64,000 bases of DNA from Desulfosporosinus orientis DSM 765 (GCF_000235605.1 NC_016584.1:4136001-4200000), one strand, 5' to 3'. Counted from the first letter of the stretch, positions 1-9,687 are shown. Numbers and translations: made by a program. The notes: generated by a model from the sequence alone, not told the origin.

Positions 1-336
1 CAGCAGGATGTTCATATCTAACGGTTTACTTAAGAATTTCTGAACTCCATAACAGCGAGCTGCATCCTCTACGTCAGATTCTGCACTTATCATAATAACT
101 GGAATCTGTTTGGCTTGATCATCCTGACTTAGTTTTGACAATACCTGCAGCCCCGTCATTACCGGCATTCTATAATCTAAAAGAATGAGTGATGGCCGAT
201 TCAACGATATCGCATGATTCAAGCACTCCGAGCCGCTGGCAACAGAAATTACGCTATAGCCTGCTTCCTCTAAAACCTTATGAATCAAAAGCCTAACCCC
301 AAATTGGTCGTCAACTACTAAGATATACCTGGACAT
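1..336 (-). CDS. Single receiver-domain response regulator, Spo0F-like (3' end beyond window)
   Basis: The minus strand reads an open frame from an ATG at 336 to the window edge (112 codons, no stop), so the C-terminus is missing. The protein opens MSRYILVVDDQFGVRLLIHK, with the acidic DD pair, then LILLDYRMP carrying the phospho-accepting Asp, VIMISA with the switch Ser, and FLSKPLD with the conserved Lys. This is a CheY/Spo0F-type receiver. The VDDQFGVRLL opening resembles Spo0F of the sporulation phosphorelay, but the same fold occurs in many regulators and a C-terminal output domain could lie outside the window. A GGAGGGAGAAG ribosome site precedes the ATG. Confidence 0.85.
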   Translation of the reverse strand, partial: MSRYILVVDDQFGVRLLIHKVLEEAGYSVISVASGSECLNHAISLNRPSLILLDYRMPVMTGLQVLSKLSQDDQAKQIPVIMISAESDVEDAARCYGVQKFLSKPLDMNILL

Positions 337-515
337 TGACTTCTCCCTCCTATCTATTATTTATTTATTCCAAATTAACATAAAAGGTTGCCATATTGCA
401 GACTACTAATTTTACATTTTATAACTATATGTTACCTTTTTCAATATAATTACTAACACTGAGTCGGTAAGATGTTGTTGGTGACTAACATAAAATTGGA
501 GGGAGAGGTGATAGT

Positions 516-854
516 GTGTCTAACAATATACAAGAGGTTGCTGGGAAAAATATTCGTTTATACCGCCAAGCTAAGGGCCTCACACAAGAAAAACTTGCTG
601 AACTAGTTAACGTCAGTAGTTCCTATATAGGTTATTTGGAACGAGGACTCAGAACTCCTTCTCTGGACCTGTTAGCAAGAATAGGCACCGCCCTAGACGT
701 TGAACCCAAAGTATTACTCTATACTGCTTCGGATGATATTGACCCAACATTAAAAAAACTTAATGCTCTTTTGACAGGAAAAAACCCTAAATCTATTAAT
801 TTTGTTTATGAAGTTGCTATGGCGTATTTTGTATCTACCAGTGACTCTGCTTAG
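516..854 (+). CDS. Xre-family helix-turn-helix transcriptional regulator
   Basis: A 112-residue protein. Residues about 10-66 form a Cro/C1 (HTH_3) domain: NIRLYRQAKGLTQEKLAELV, then VSSSYIGYLERGLRTPSLDLL, the usual recognition helix and turn. The remaining 45 residues are a small helical tail with no known enzymatic motif. The GTG at 516 is chosen because an AGAGGTG ribosome site sits just before it. It is divergent from the receiver gene on its left, so it may act on the shared intergenic region; that is inference. Similar small regulators control sporulation or biofilm genes in Firmicutes, but nothing here fixes the target. Confidence 0.85.
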   Translation: MSNNIQEVAGKNIRLYRQAKGLTQEKLAELVNVSSSYIGYLERGLRTPSLDLLARIGTALDVEPKVLLYTASDDIDPTLKKLNALLTGKNPKSINFVYEVAMAYFVSTSDSA

Positions 855-920
855 CACTTCCATTTATTCCTGTGACTTGTTCCTGCCTCGAGTTTTTACT
901 AGTTAAGTAGTAAAACAAAA

Positions 921-941
921 CCCCGGTTGCAGTAACCGGGG
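921..941 (-). terminator. Rho-independent terminator of aguA-aguB
   Basis: CCCCGGTT, a 5-nt loop and AACCGGGG form an 8-bp perfect stem. Read on the minus strand it is followed by TTTTGTTTTA, so it mainly ends the aguA-aguB transcript; it may also stop readthrough from the regulator on the plus strand. Confidence 0.85.
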
Positions 942-962
942 CATCCTCATATAATGAAAAAT

Positions 963-1841
963 CTATTTAACCGTTATCTCTCCATCATAGGATGAGATGA
1001 TCTTGTATAAATCAGGTCGACGATCCCTGAAAACACCCCACTCAAGCCGCTGAGTTTCAAGCTGATCTAAATCAAACTCAGCAACCAGCACGGCTTCTTC
1101 AGTTCGTCCGGCTTCAACTACTTTGTTGCCTTGCGGGCCCGCAATAAAAGAAGACCCATAGAAAGTAATCAAGGATTCGTCATCCTTCTCATTCCCAATT
1201 CGATTTGAGGCAATCACAGGAATTAGATTTGCTGCAGCATGCCCAAGCATACATGTCTGCCAATGATCTTTCGAATCGATGGAATCATCTAGAGGCTCAG
1301 ACCCGATAGCCGTTGGATAGAAAAGCAGTTCAGCCCCCATCAGCGCCATACAGCGGGCAGCTTCCGGATACCATTGGTCCCAGCAAACTCCAACACCAAT
1401 TTTTCCATAACGAGTATTCCAAACCTTGAAGCCGGTATCTCCAGGGTTAAAATAAAACTTTTCTTCATAGCCCGGACCGTCTGGAATATGACTCTTACGA
1501 TACTTTCCCAGCAAAACACCATCAGCATCAATCACTGCCAAAGAATTGTAACGTGCATAATTTTTCTTTTCATAAAAGCTGATGGGCAGGACAACCTGCA
1601 GATCTTTTGCTACTTGTTTAAAATGATTAACAGCTTTATTGCGCTCCAATTCCGTTGCGTAAACATAGTACCGGGATTTTTCCTTTTGGCAAAAATACGG
1701 AGTTTCAAACAACTCCTGGAGTAAGATGATTTGAGCACCCTTAGCGGCGGCTTTTTTAACTAAAGCATCAGCTTTAGAAATGTTTTCGTCAATATTACTG
1801 GAACAACTCATCTGAGTTGCCGCAACTCTGACATTTCGCAC
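963..1841 (-). CDS. aguB: N-carbamoylputrescine amidase
   Basis: A 292-residue nitrilase-superfamily hydrolase that cleaves N-carbamoylputrescine to putrescine, CO2 and ammonia, the second step of the agmatine route. The Glu-Lys-Cys triad is visible: Glu43 in LLQELFETPYF, Lys116 in KYRKSHIPDG, Cys153 in GVGVCWDQWYPEAAR. The GTG at 1841 is chosen because GGGAGG precedes it and the protein then starts at the conserved VRVAATQM strand; an open frame continues upstream to 1952 but inside aguA. Only one base separates the aguA stop from this start, so the two are co-transcribed and probably translationally coupled. Confidence 0.95.
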   Translation of the reverse strand: MRNVRVAATQMSCSSNIDENISKADALVKKAAAKGAQIILLQELFETPYFCQKEKSRYYVYATELERNKAVNHFKQVAKDLQVVLPISFYEKKNYARYNSLAVIDADGVLLGKYRKSHIPDGPGYEEKFYFNPGDTGFKVWNTRYGKIGVGVCWDQWYPEAARCMALMGAELLFYPTAIGSEPLDDSIDSKDHWQTCMLGHAAANLIPVIASNRIGNEKDDESLITFYGSSFIAGPQGNKVVEAGRTEEAVLVAEFDLDQLETQRLEWGVFRDRRPDLYKIISSYDGEITVK

Positions 1842-1842
1842 C

Positions 1843-2880
1843 TTAATTCCTCCCTTCAGGCATCTGTTGGGTTGTACAATGAACATTCCCGCCTTCGCGA
1901 ATAATCCCCATTCCCTTAACTGTGCGAATCCGCCGATTGGGGAATGTTGCACTTAACACATTTACGGCTGACTGATCGTACTCTTTCGCTTCCCCTCCGA
2001 AGACTGGGAGGACAATTCCTCCATTCACAAAATAAAAATTCAGATAGCTTAAAGTTAATCTCTTATTGGTAACCAGATCCATCCGTTGGGGAGGCTGCTG
2101 AATTGGGATGATTTCAAAACTTCTTTGGCATGCGTCTCTTTCTCTCTTCAGGATGGTCAAATTTTCTTGAGTGATCCAATAGTTTTCATCCTGGGGATCA
2201 TCGCAAACCTGAAGCAATATTTTTCCAGGAGCTGCAAAACAAGCGATGTTATCCACATGGCCATCGGTCTCGTCTCCAGCAAGTCCTTTGTTCAGCCAAA
2301 CGATTTTTTGGATATGAAGAAACCGTTTCAGTTCAGCTTCAATCTGCTCCCGGCTCATTCCCGGGTTTCGATTAGGGTTTAAGAGGCACTGCTCTGTCGT
2401 CAACAGTGTTCCCTCACCATCCACATGGAAGGAACCTCCTTCCATGACCAAAGGAGCATCAAATTGTTTTAAGCCAACATGAGTTAATATTTCTCCAGCA
2501 ACTTGATTATCCAAATCCCAAGGGGTATATTTGCCGCCCCAAGCATTAAACTGCCAATTAACACCTGCCAAAGTCCCATCATCATGGATAAGGAAGGTAG
2601 GACCGTTGTCCCTGAGCCAGGCATCGTTATGCTCAATCCTTAGAACTTCAATATTATTCCTATGGACTAAAGCGGAGATTTTCTGGAAATCAGCTGAATT
2701 TGCCACAATGGTGACAGGTTCAAATTCGGCAATTGCCCGGATAATTTCCGCATAACCTTGACAGACTGCTTCGTAATCTTCGGGAAAACACATGGATGCT
2801 TTTATTGGCCATGATATATAGGTTCGAATATGCCTTGCCCACTCAGGAGGCATTCTATAGTTTAAATTTATTGGATACAT
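1843..2880 (-). CDS. aguA: Agmatine deiminase
   Basis: A 345-residue member of the guanidino-group-modifying (peptidylarginine deiminase-like) superfamily, converting agmatine to N-carbamoylputrescine and ammonia. Visible family motifs are MPPEWA near the N-terminus, NDAWLRDNGPTF (85-96), EGGSFHVDGEGTLL (147-160), GDETDGHVDN with His208, and the catalytic Cys335 in GGNVHCTTQQ. Length is close to the usual 340-370. It is the first gene of a two-gene operon with aguB, giving a complete agmatine-to-putrescine pathway; no arginine decarboxylase is in the window. Confidence 0.96.
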   Translation of the reverse strand: MYPINLNYRMPPEWARHIRTYISWPIKASMCFPEDYEAVCQGYAEIIRAIAEFEPVTIVANSADFQKISALVHRNNIEVLRIEHNDAWLRDNGPTFLIHDDGTLAGVNWQFNAWGGKYTPWDLDNQVAGEILTHVGLKQFDAPLVMEGGSFHVDGEGTLLTTEQCLLNPNRNPGMSREQIEAELKRFLHIQKIVWLNKGLAGDETDGHVDNIACFAAPGKILLQVCDDPQDENYWITQENLTILKRERDACQRSFEIIPIQQPPQRMDLVTNKRLTLSYLNFYFVNGGIVLPVFGGEAKEYDQSAVNVLSATFPNRRIRTVKGMGIIREGGNVHCTTQQMPEGRN

Positions 2881-3118
2881 TCCATTCCCTCTATTCTTAG
2901 TTTATAACAAGCGATGGTAGTGTTTTTAGTCATACCTTCAGCATTATACAACAAAGTTGTCCATGTTTCATTATAATAAACTTATGCTTACGAAAGTATG
3001 TAGGGCGCCGCGGCACCCAGATGATGAAAAAGGTTAATTAAAAAGAGGACGAAGTGAACCTATTGGTTCTCTTGCCCTCGTAACACGCTCTCTATGTTAT
3101 TTAGTGATTGTCTCTCAG

Positions 3119-3244
3119 TCATGAATTTTCTGTTTTCATATTTTGGGATTTGGTTTTATGATTAACTGAAAGAGTCATATAGCATAATCCATACCCTAAA
3201 ACTGAGAAACAGATAGCCGTCAGCAAAAAATCCAGTCCTTCCAT
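3119..3244 (-). CDS. Small single-pass membrane protein, 41 residues
   Basis: A short open frame starting MEGLDFLLTAICFSVLGYGL, one hydrophobic segment (about residues 5-25), then a polar, Lys-rich tail ending TENS. The ATG at 3244 follows a strong AAGGGAGGGG site at good spacing, which is the main reason for calling it. The size and shape recall small membrane subunits such as KdpF, but no kdp gene is nearby and the KdpF motifs are not obvious. Function unknown; it stands alone between aguA and the M50 protease. Confidence 0.5.
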   Translation of the reverse strand: MEGLDFLLTAICFSVLGYGLCYMTLSVNHKTKSQNMKTENS

Positions 3245-3628
3245 ACGAGCCCCTCCCTTTCAATTAACCATTTAAATAATAACTACTTGCCGCCGAACGG
3301 CAATCTCCACGTCTGGCGCTGCCGCTCAGCGAATCCTCTTCAAGCTTGAACAGGACCTGTAGAAACAACTTCACACATTCGAGGAAGTTCTCTACTTATA
3401 AGTTTAAACTAGCTTTCTTGAATTTCTCTAAACAATTTATAAACAAATTATAAACTTTTTTCCTCTAGGACAGTATTTTCCGTCTTATTTTCTTTTTTTC
3501 AACAAAAATCCTTTTAGCCAGTATATTTCAATAGTAAGCTAATAGAGAATATAATCATTTATAGAATCCGTGTCATAAGAATGATAAACTTAACCTAGCC
3601 CAATGGGGAATGTTAAGGGGAGATTAAA
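3245..3628. other. Intergenic stretch of 384 bases
   Basis: No supported gene. It holds a small GCCG/CGGC hairpin near 3291-3304 and an AT-rich part near 3430-3580 that probably contains the promoter of the M50 protease gene. I could not assign convincing -35/-10 boxes. Confidence 0.4.
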
Positions 3629-4477
3629 ATGCTTAGCAAAGAAACTGAACCTAATAACGACTTCGTAATAAAGTCAAAGGGCAAACATTCCAAAACCCGT
3701 ATCAGTGTCCTTGTAACCGCCCTTTTAGGCCTTTTAAAGTTTAGTAAGCTTGCAGTCCTAGGCAAATTTCTGTTAGGAATACTAAAAGCTTCAAAGTTCC
3801 TAAGCACCTTTTTGTCCATGGGACTAACCGTTATTCTTTATGCCCAAATTTATGGCTGGTTATTTGCGGCAGGCTTTGTCGCTGTTATTTTCATCCACGA
3901 AATGGGACATTACGCAACCAGCCAAAAACTGGGGTTAGATGTGTCTGCCCCTACTTTTATTCCTTTTTTGGGAGCTTTCATCAAGATGAAGGCTGTTCCC
4001 AAAAGTGTACGAGAAGAAGCGATAGTTGCCATTGGCGGACCGGCAGCCGGAGCATTCATTACCTTGATTTGTTTAGGCCTTTATTTATGGGCCGGTACTC
4101 CTTATTGGGCTGGATTAACTTATGTTAGTGCTCTGATCAATCTCTTTAACCTGCTTCCTTTCGGTGCCCTGGATGGAGGGAGGATTTCAAAGGCAATCTC
4201 TCCCTATATCTGGGTTATTGGTTTAATCATGGCTATCATACTGATCTGGAAATTTCACGCTTATATACTTTTACTGATTCTTTTTTTGGGGATCAGCGAA
4301 CTGATTACCATGTACCGGCGAGAGCCGGAAACGGCCCAATACCTTGAGGTTGAAGGGAATTTCAGACTGAAAATCGGGATTTCTTACCTTATTCTGATAG
4401 CATTATTGTCCCTAATCATGATGTATTCCTTGGAAATAACCAAAGAGCTCTCTAACACCATCTATCAAACATTCTAA
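3629..4477 (+). CDS. Site-2-protease-like M50 membrane metalloprotease
   Basis: A 282-residue polytopic membrane protein. The zinc motif HExxH is in FIHEMGHYATSQKLG (about residues 89-103) and the third ligand lies in NLLPFGALDGGRI (about 174-186), the NxxPxxxxDG signature of the M50 family. Hydrophobic segments flank both motifs and two more follow at the C-terminus. Such proteases cut substrates within the membrane; the substrate is unknown. The first 50 residues are Lys-rich and probably cytosolic. The ATG follows TTAAGGGGAG. The last four bases overlap the end of the convergent hyuB-like gene. Confidence 0.85.
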   Translation: MLSKETEPNNDFVIKSKGKHSKTRISVLVTALLGLLKFSKLAVLGKFLLGILKASKFLSTFLSMGLTVILYAQIYGWLFAAGFVAVIFIHEMGHYATSQKLGLDVSAPTFIPFLGAFIKMKAVPKSVREEAIVAIGGPAAGAFITLICLGLYLWAGTPYWAGLTYVSALINLFNLLPFGALDGGRISKAISPYIWVIGLIMAIILIWKFHAYILLLILFLGISELITMYRREPETAQYLEVEGNFRLKIGISYLILIALLSLIMMYSLEITKELSNTIYQTF

Positions 4478-6207
4478 CTAATTGCCCTCAGCTTTTTTGT
4501 CCCTGCCCAATCCACTCCTCCTTCATCTATGACAACTCCATAATCCGTCCTGGCCTTTGTTCTGGATATAACTCCGTTTAACACATCCTGCCACACACTT
4601 TCCGGCTCTCGCTGCCAGGGGTCCCCCCATCCACCTCCACCTGAGGAAACCATGGTAAGTACCGCTCCCTTTGTTAAGGTGCGAGGGCTTTCTTTGCTTG
4701 CTAAGGGAATTTTTTCTTCATCAGGTGTCAACAATTCAACATAATTTAAACTTCCGGGCTTCCCTGAAGCTAAAGCAAAGGGAGGTATTTTCATGCCATC
4801 GCCAAACATTACGATATTGGTTGGTTCGCCATAGAATTGCAAACTATAACGAATACCCGGTCCTCCCCGCCACTTTCCTGCACCGGCACTATCAATTTCC
4901 ATTTCATGACAGAGAGTTAAATGAGGGTATTGCAGTTCATTGGCTTCGATGTTAGGCGAACGAACTCCGCCAAAGTTTGATAAAGGAGCCATATAAGGAT
5001 ACCCATCTCTTCCCCATATTCCTCCGCCTGAACCCAAAGCACAAAAGGCAAATCCTACATAAAACTCCTGATTGCGGGGGTCTACGCCATAAAAGGACGG
5101 TCCGCAGTACCGGCCGAAGCCGGCAGGCAAGCGTTCTTTTGCAGGGGCAGATAAAGCTTGGAAAATGGCACTGATGATTTCACTTGCCGGAGTCAAGGTA
5201 CTTAAGGTGACAGGCGCCGGGTCGTGGGGGTTGAGCAAACTACCCTCCGGCAAGTTCACTTGTATTACTCTAAACGCTCCGCTGTTGCGGGGAATATCCG
5301 GACCTAAGGCCCAAAGAGCCCCTATCCATGCCGCTGTGGTACTTGTCACTAAAGCAGAGTTGACAAACCCTTTTACTTGAGCATCCGTGCCCTGGAAATC
5401 TAAGGTCATCTCTTCTCCTCTGATTATGACCTTGACTTTAATTTTGATGGGATTTGCCTGAAAGCCATCATCATCCACCCATTCTTCACCAAAGTAATCC
5501 CCATCCGGCATATTAGCTATTGCCTGCCTGGTCAGTTTTTCTGCATGCCCCAGAAGATGCTTTGTAGTCTCTTTTAGTTTGGCTGCAGAGTAGTTATGAA
5601 TCAACTCGTCTAAACGGGCAGTTCCAATCTTGTTGGCTCCAATTTGGGACCATAAATCATTTTGAAGCATCTGGGGATTGCGGACATTTTGGGTGATTAA
5701 ATCCATAACTTCTTGAATGAGGTTCCCTTGGCTGATAAGTTTAATTGGCGGTATGCGCAGGCCTTCCTGAAAAATCTCCGTTGCTTTTGAATTATAGCTG
5801 CCGGCAACGGACCCTCCAATATCCCCATGATGTGCCCTGCTGACACAATAAAATAGAGGCTCTTTATCCACTACCAACGGGGTAATGATTCCAATATCCG
5901 GGAGATGATTTCCTCCCCGATAAGGGTCATTGATGATAAACACATCCCCCTCTGCTATTTGATTCCTATATTTGCGAATCACTTCTTTAACGCTAAAGGT
6001 ACCGGCAGCTGCAAGGATGGGGATACCGTTAATCTGAGAGACTAAATCCCCATTTCCATCACAGATTCCACAAGCAAAATCACAAGCTTCCGCAAAAATT
6101 GGAGAACGTGATGAGCGTTCTAAGGCATAGCTCATTTCTTGAGTGATGGTATCCAAGCGATGAGCAATAACTGCCCGTTCGATAACTTCATCCATTTTGC
6201 TAATCAT
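4474..6207 (-). CDS. Hydantoinase B/oxoprolinase family protein (HyuB-like)
   Basis: A 577-residue protein of the hydantoinase B family, the partner of HyuA-type ATPases in N-methylhydantoinase, oxoprolinase and acetone/acetophenone carboxylase complexes. Recognised parts are RLDTITQEMSYALERSS near the start, FIINDPYRGGNHLPDI (about 109-124), VSRAHHGDIGGSVAGS (about 142-157) and the Gly-rich MVSSGGGGWGDP near the C-terminus. Start chosen for AAAGGAAAGGG before the ATG. It is the last gene of the ubiD-hyuA-hyuB operon, 19 bases after the hyuA stop. The substrate cannot be read from sequence: family members either hydrolyse cyclic amides or carboxylate ketones, both ATP-dependent. Confidence 0.88.
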   Translation of the reverse strand: MISKMDEVIERAVIAHRLDTITQEMSYALERSSRSPIFAEACDFACGICDGNGDLVSQINGIPILAAAGTFSVKEVIRKYRNQIAEGDVFIINDPYRGGNHLPDIGIITPLVVDKEPLFYCVSRAHHGDIGGSVAGSYNSKATEIFQEGLRIPPIKLISQGNLIQEVMDLITQNVRNPQMLQNDLWSQIGANKIGTARLDELIHNYSAAKLKETTKHLLGHAEKLTRQAIANMPDGDYFGEEWVDDDGFQANPIKIKVKVIIRGEEMTLDFQGTDAQVKGFVNSALVTSTTAAWIGALWALGPDIPRNSGAFRVIQVNLPEGSLLNPHDPAPVTLSTLTPASEIISAIFQALSAPAKERLPAGFGRYCGPSFYGVDPRNQEFYVGFAFCALGSGGGIWGRDGYPYMAPLSNFGGVRSPNIEANELQYPHLTLCHEMEIDSAGAGKWRGGPGIRYSLQFYGEPTNIVMFGDGMKIPPFALASGKPGSLNYVELLTPDEEKIPLASKESPRTLTKGAVLTMVSSGGGGWGDPWQREPESVWQDVLNGVISRTKARTDYGVVIDEGGVDWAGTKKLRAIS

Positions 6208-6226
6208 CTCTCTGCCCTTTCCTTTC

Positions 6227-8278
6227 CTAGTTTATAGTTATTATTAAATTTCTTTTCCCATCAATTTCAGCTTGGCAGCATTCATCTAAAAAGATGGTGG
6301 TAAATGTCTTTTTTATTAATACCGGGCCATTTAATATCATTCCAATGTCAGCGTCTTGCCAATGAAGAATTTTGACCTCTTGAAATGATCCTTGCCAATA
6401 AACAGGTTGAACCTCCTGAATGGTTAAGTTTTCCGTGCCTGTTACTAACTCAGCCCTTTTCTCAGGGCATGACTCTTTCTCCAGTGCCAATAAGCGCAGA
6501 TTAACCAGCACTATAGGCTTTTCAGGTTGACTATAACCATATAGCTTCTGATGAGTTTCATGAAATCCGATTGCTAAGTGCTTCCAAACCTCCAGGTTCG
6601 TTACCGATTCCTTGATGGCTACCGTTATCTCGTGATGTTGATCCGGATACTTTAAGTCAGCAGACCAAACATTGTCTCGCTGATCTGCAGCCACTCCCAA
6701 CCGAAATAATTCTTGATTTGCTTGTAATTCCAACTCCTGAACGACCTGGTACCAGTGAGCATCAGGGATTTCTCCCAACACTGTGTAAAGACTGCTCATA
6801 ACTTCATGTTGAAAACGAGCATAATGCAAGCCCTGGGCGCAAAACACCGGCGACAGTTCCGGGATCACAACTTGACGAATTCCTACACCTTTAGCAAGCT
6901 CTGCAGCAAATATGGGCAGTGCCCCACCTACAGCTGCTAAACTAAATCTCCTCGGGTCATATCCTTTTTGAACGGTCATTAAGTAGACCGCATCCACCAT
7001 CAACGACAAAGCGACTTGATAGATAGCATAGGCAGCCTCCGGCACCGATAACCCCAAAGGCACAGCAATTGTTTTCTCAATGACTTCATAGGCGAGTTTT
7101 TCATCTAAAGCCATACGGCCGCCCAGAAAACTTGACTTATCCAGCAAGCCCATGACTAAGGCTGCATCCGTAATGGTTGCTTTTTTGCCCCCTAACCCAT
7201 AGCAGGCCGGTCCAGGTTTAGCTCCGGCCGAATGGGGGCCGACTCGCAGCATGCCTCCCTGATCAATCCAGGCAATGCTGCCTCCGCCTGCGCCAATGGT
7301 ATGGATATCCAACATAGGGAGTTGAACAGGGTAGCCTGCAATGACTGCCTGAGGGGTAACTTCTATTTCACCCTTTCTGATTAGAGAAACGTCAAAGCTT
7401 GTACCCCCCATATCGCCAACTACTAATTCGGAGATCTGTTGTTCACGGGCTAAAGCCCAGCCGCCTTTCACTCCTCCGGCAGGACCGGAAAAGAGAGTAT
7501 GGACAGCACGCCTGCCGGCCTGAGCCAGATCCGTTAAGCCGCCATTATTTTGAGCAATCGATATAGGGACCTTTAGCCCGTTATCCCGGAGGTAAGCCTT
7601 TAAATCATGTAAATAGTTACTTAAAATCGGACTTAAGCGGGCATTTAAGACCGTTGTCGTGGTTCGCTCGTATTCGCCAAGATGAGATGACAAATCCGAT
7701 GACAGTGTAACAAAAACCTCCGGCAAAATTCTTTGCAGATACTTCTTAAACTCTGCCTCATGAGCAGAATTGCGGCAGGCAAAGAGCAAGCAAACCGCAA
7801 CCGCTTCCACTTTTTCTTGATGCAGATACCTGGCAATTTCCTCAATTTGCTCCAGATCAACCTCCCGAAGAGATACCCCTCGATAATCCATTCGTTCCCT
7901 CAGTCCTATGCGCAAATAACGCGGTACTAAAACCGGAGGCAATTTAACCCGAAAATCCCATTGCTCGGTCAACTGAGAACGGCGTAATTCTATAGCATCC
8001 CGGAATCCTTCCGTTGTTATTAGAGCTGTTTTTGCCCCTTGTCCCTGAAGCAAGGCATTAATTCCAACCGTCGTCCCATGAATAAACTTCTCAGTCTGCT
8101 GTAAAAATTCTTTAAGTGAACAATGGAGTTGTCCAGCCAACTCCGACAATCCTTGCCTAATAGGCTCCAGCGAATTGCCCAGATTAGAGGAAACTTTAGC
8201 AGTGACCACATGTCCTTGACGGTCACGAACAACAAAATCGGCAAAGGTTCCTCCTACATCGACGGCAACTTCATACAT
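6227..8278 (-). CDS. Hydantoinase A/oxoprolinase family ATPase (HyuA-like)
   Basis: A 683-residue ASKHA-fold ATPase. The N-terminus EVAVDVGGTFADFVV is the phosphate-1 loop; GTTVGINALLQ follows at about residue 69, and GDMGGTSFDVSLI (about 286-298) is the second phosphate loop. The GAGGGSIAWIDQGG segment is also typical. With HyuB it should form a complex that activates a substrate with ATP for ring opening or carboxylation. The ATG at 8278 follows GGGGAAGGA. It sits 35 bases after the ubiD-like gene in the same transcript, which argues that the three proteins act on one pathway; this is inference from position. Confidence 0.88.
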   Translation of the reverse strand: MYEVAVDVGGTFADFVVRDRQGHVVTAKVSSNLGNSLEPIRQGLSELAGQLHCSLKEFLQQTEKFIHGTTVGINALLQGQGAKTALITTEGFRDAIELRRSQLTEQWDFRVKLPPVLVPRYLRIGLRERMDYRGVSLREVDLEQIEEIARYLHQEKVEAVAVCLLFACRNSAHEAEFKKYLQRILPEVFVTLSSDLSSHLGEYERTTTTVLNARLSPILSNYLHDLKAYLRDNGLKVPISIAQNNGGLTDLAQAGRRAVHTLFSGPAGGVKGGWALAREQQISELVVGDMGGTSFDVSLIRKGEIEVTPQAVIAGYPVQLPMLDIHTIGAGGGSIAWIDQGGMLRVGPHSAGAKPGPACYGLGGKKATITDAALVMGLLDKSSFLGGRMALDEKLAYEVIEKTIAVPLGLSVPEAAYAIYQVALSLMVDAVYLMTVQKGYDPRRFSLAAVGGALPIFAAELAKGVGIRQVVIPELSPVFCAQGLHYARFQHEVMSSLYTVLGEIPDAHWYQVVQELELQANQELFRLGVAADQRDNVWSADLKYPDQHHEITVAIKESVTNLEVWKHLAIGFHETHQKLYGYSQPEKPIVLVNLRLLALEKESCPEKRAELVTGTENLTIQEVQPVYWQGSFQEVKILHWQDADIGMILNGPVLIKKTFTTIFLDECCQAEIDGKRNLIITIN

Positions 8279-8313
8279 ATTCCTTCCCCTTCCTTAGTTT
8301 ATGAATAATTCTT

Positions 8314-9687
8314 TTAAAGTCCAAACGATCCCATAAATCTCTGAATGGATTGTTGTACTTCAGATGACATTTCCACGGTTGGAGCGAAACCTTCCAGGGG
8401 CTTAGTGGCATCGATTCCCATCTTAGCAGTACGGCTTAATTCATCCGTTGACGGGTCTAAAGTACACCCCATACCCATATGCTGAGGAACTATCGTCACT
8501 CCCTTATCCGCTTGAAGCCGGGTCGCCATGGCCCATAAAACCTGCCGTTCGTCAAAGACATCCACATCTTCGTCCACGACTACCACCATTTTAAGATTAT
8601 GATCCACGGAAAAAGCGGTAAATATGGCCTGCTGAGCTTGCCCTTCGGCAATTTTCTTCATGGAGATATAACAATGAAATAAGCCGCAAGCGGAGACAGG
8701 AGCATGAACACTTCTTATGTTCGGCAAGGTTCTGTTTAAGGCGTTGAGCACATCCCCTTCTCTTTGAACGGCGACGATGGTGATATGCTCGGAGCTCATC
8801 CCCGGAGTAATGTCCTGAAATAACGGTTTTGTACGGTATTGGATTCCTTTCACTTTGAAAATGTTTTCCGTACTGCGGTAACAGGCATAATTTGTAAATT
8901 CGGCAAAGGGACCTTCAGCTTCCCGTTCTCCGGCGACAATTTCTCCTTCAATAACTACTTCCGCATAGGCAGGAACGCAAAGATCAATCGTATTGCAGCG
9001 AGCTATTTCCAAAGGAGCTCCGAACAGTCCTCCCATAGCTGCAAATTTGCCTAAATCATAAGGAACCAAAGCCATTGACCCCATAGAAATATTGGGATGA
9101 ATACCAAGAACAATCGCTGCTTCAAGAGATTTACCCAGCTCTTCAGAGCGTCTGAAATACTCCCATAAGCGTTGCCGGGAGTGAAGGCTGATTCCTAATT
9201 TATCCCTGCCCTTCAGCTGCATACGATGATAGCCCGCTGTATCCGCGCCGGTTAGAGGATCCTTGGCTATGACCAGACCTGCCGTAATATAAGGACCGGC
9301 ATCAATAGGAAAGTGAGTTAAAATCGGCAATTTATAAAGATCAACCTCTGAGCCCAGAAAAACATTGTCACGAAAAGGCGCCTCCTGGATCTCCACAGGC
9401 TCAATGCGCTGGTTAATTCGTTTTGAAAACTCTGAAGCCAGATTATGGGGATGAACACCCATACCTAAAGCCAGACGCTCCCGGGGGGCTAAAACATTCG
9501 TAACAACTGAAATATCATGTCCTTTCACATTATCAAAAATCGTCAGGGGATAACACCGTGCTTTTTCTAACTCCATGATTAAGGTGCTGATTTCGTACTT
9601 TGAATCGATTTCCTCCCGGACATGCACTACCTCCAAAGGATTTTGCTGCTTAACACGTTCAATAAACCCTCTCAAATCCTGTTCCAT
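8314..9687 (-). CDS. UbiD-family (de)carboxylase
   Basis: A 457-residue UbiD-type enzyme, a family that uses prenylated FMN for reversible decarboxylation of aromatic or unsaturated acids. Visible are GPYITAGLVIAKDP (about 148-161), the Arg-containing SLHSRQRLWEYFRR (about 182-195) and EGPFAEF, whose two Glu spaced by four residues match the catalytic E-x4-E of the family. Start fixed by TTAGGAGG before the ATG. First gene of an operon with hyuA- and hyuB-like genes and directly downstream of a cobalamin riboswitch. No ubiX (prenyl-FMN synthase) is in the window. Substrate unknown. Confidence 0.9.
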   Translation of the reverse strand: MEQDLRGFIERVKQQNPLEVVHVREEIDSKYEISTLIMELEKARCYPLTIFDNVKGHDISVVTNVLAPRERLALGMGVHPHNLASEFSKRINQRIEPVEIQEAPFRDNVFLGSEVDLYKLPILTHFPIDAGPYITAGLVIAKDPLTGADTAGYHRMQLKGRDKLGISLHSRQRLWEYFRRSEELGKSLEAAIVLGIHPNISMGSMALVPYDLGKFAAMGGLFGAPLEIARCNTIDLCVPAYAEVVIEGEIVAGEREAEGPFAEFTNYACYRSTENIFKVKGIQYRTKPLFQDITPGMSSEHITIVAVQREGDVLNALNRTLPNIRSVHAPVSACGLFHCYISMKKIAEGQAQQAIFTAFSVDHNLKMVVVVDEDVDVFDERQVLWAMATRLQADKGVTIVPQHMGMGCTLDPSTDELSRTAKMGIDATKPLEGFAPTVEMSSEVQQSIQRFMGSFGL

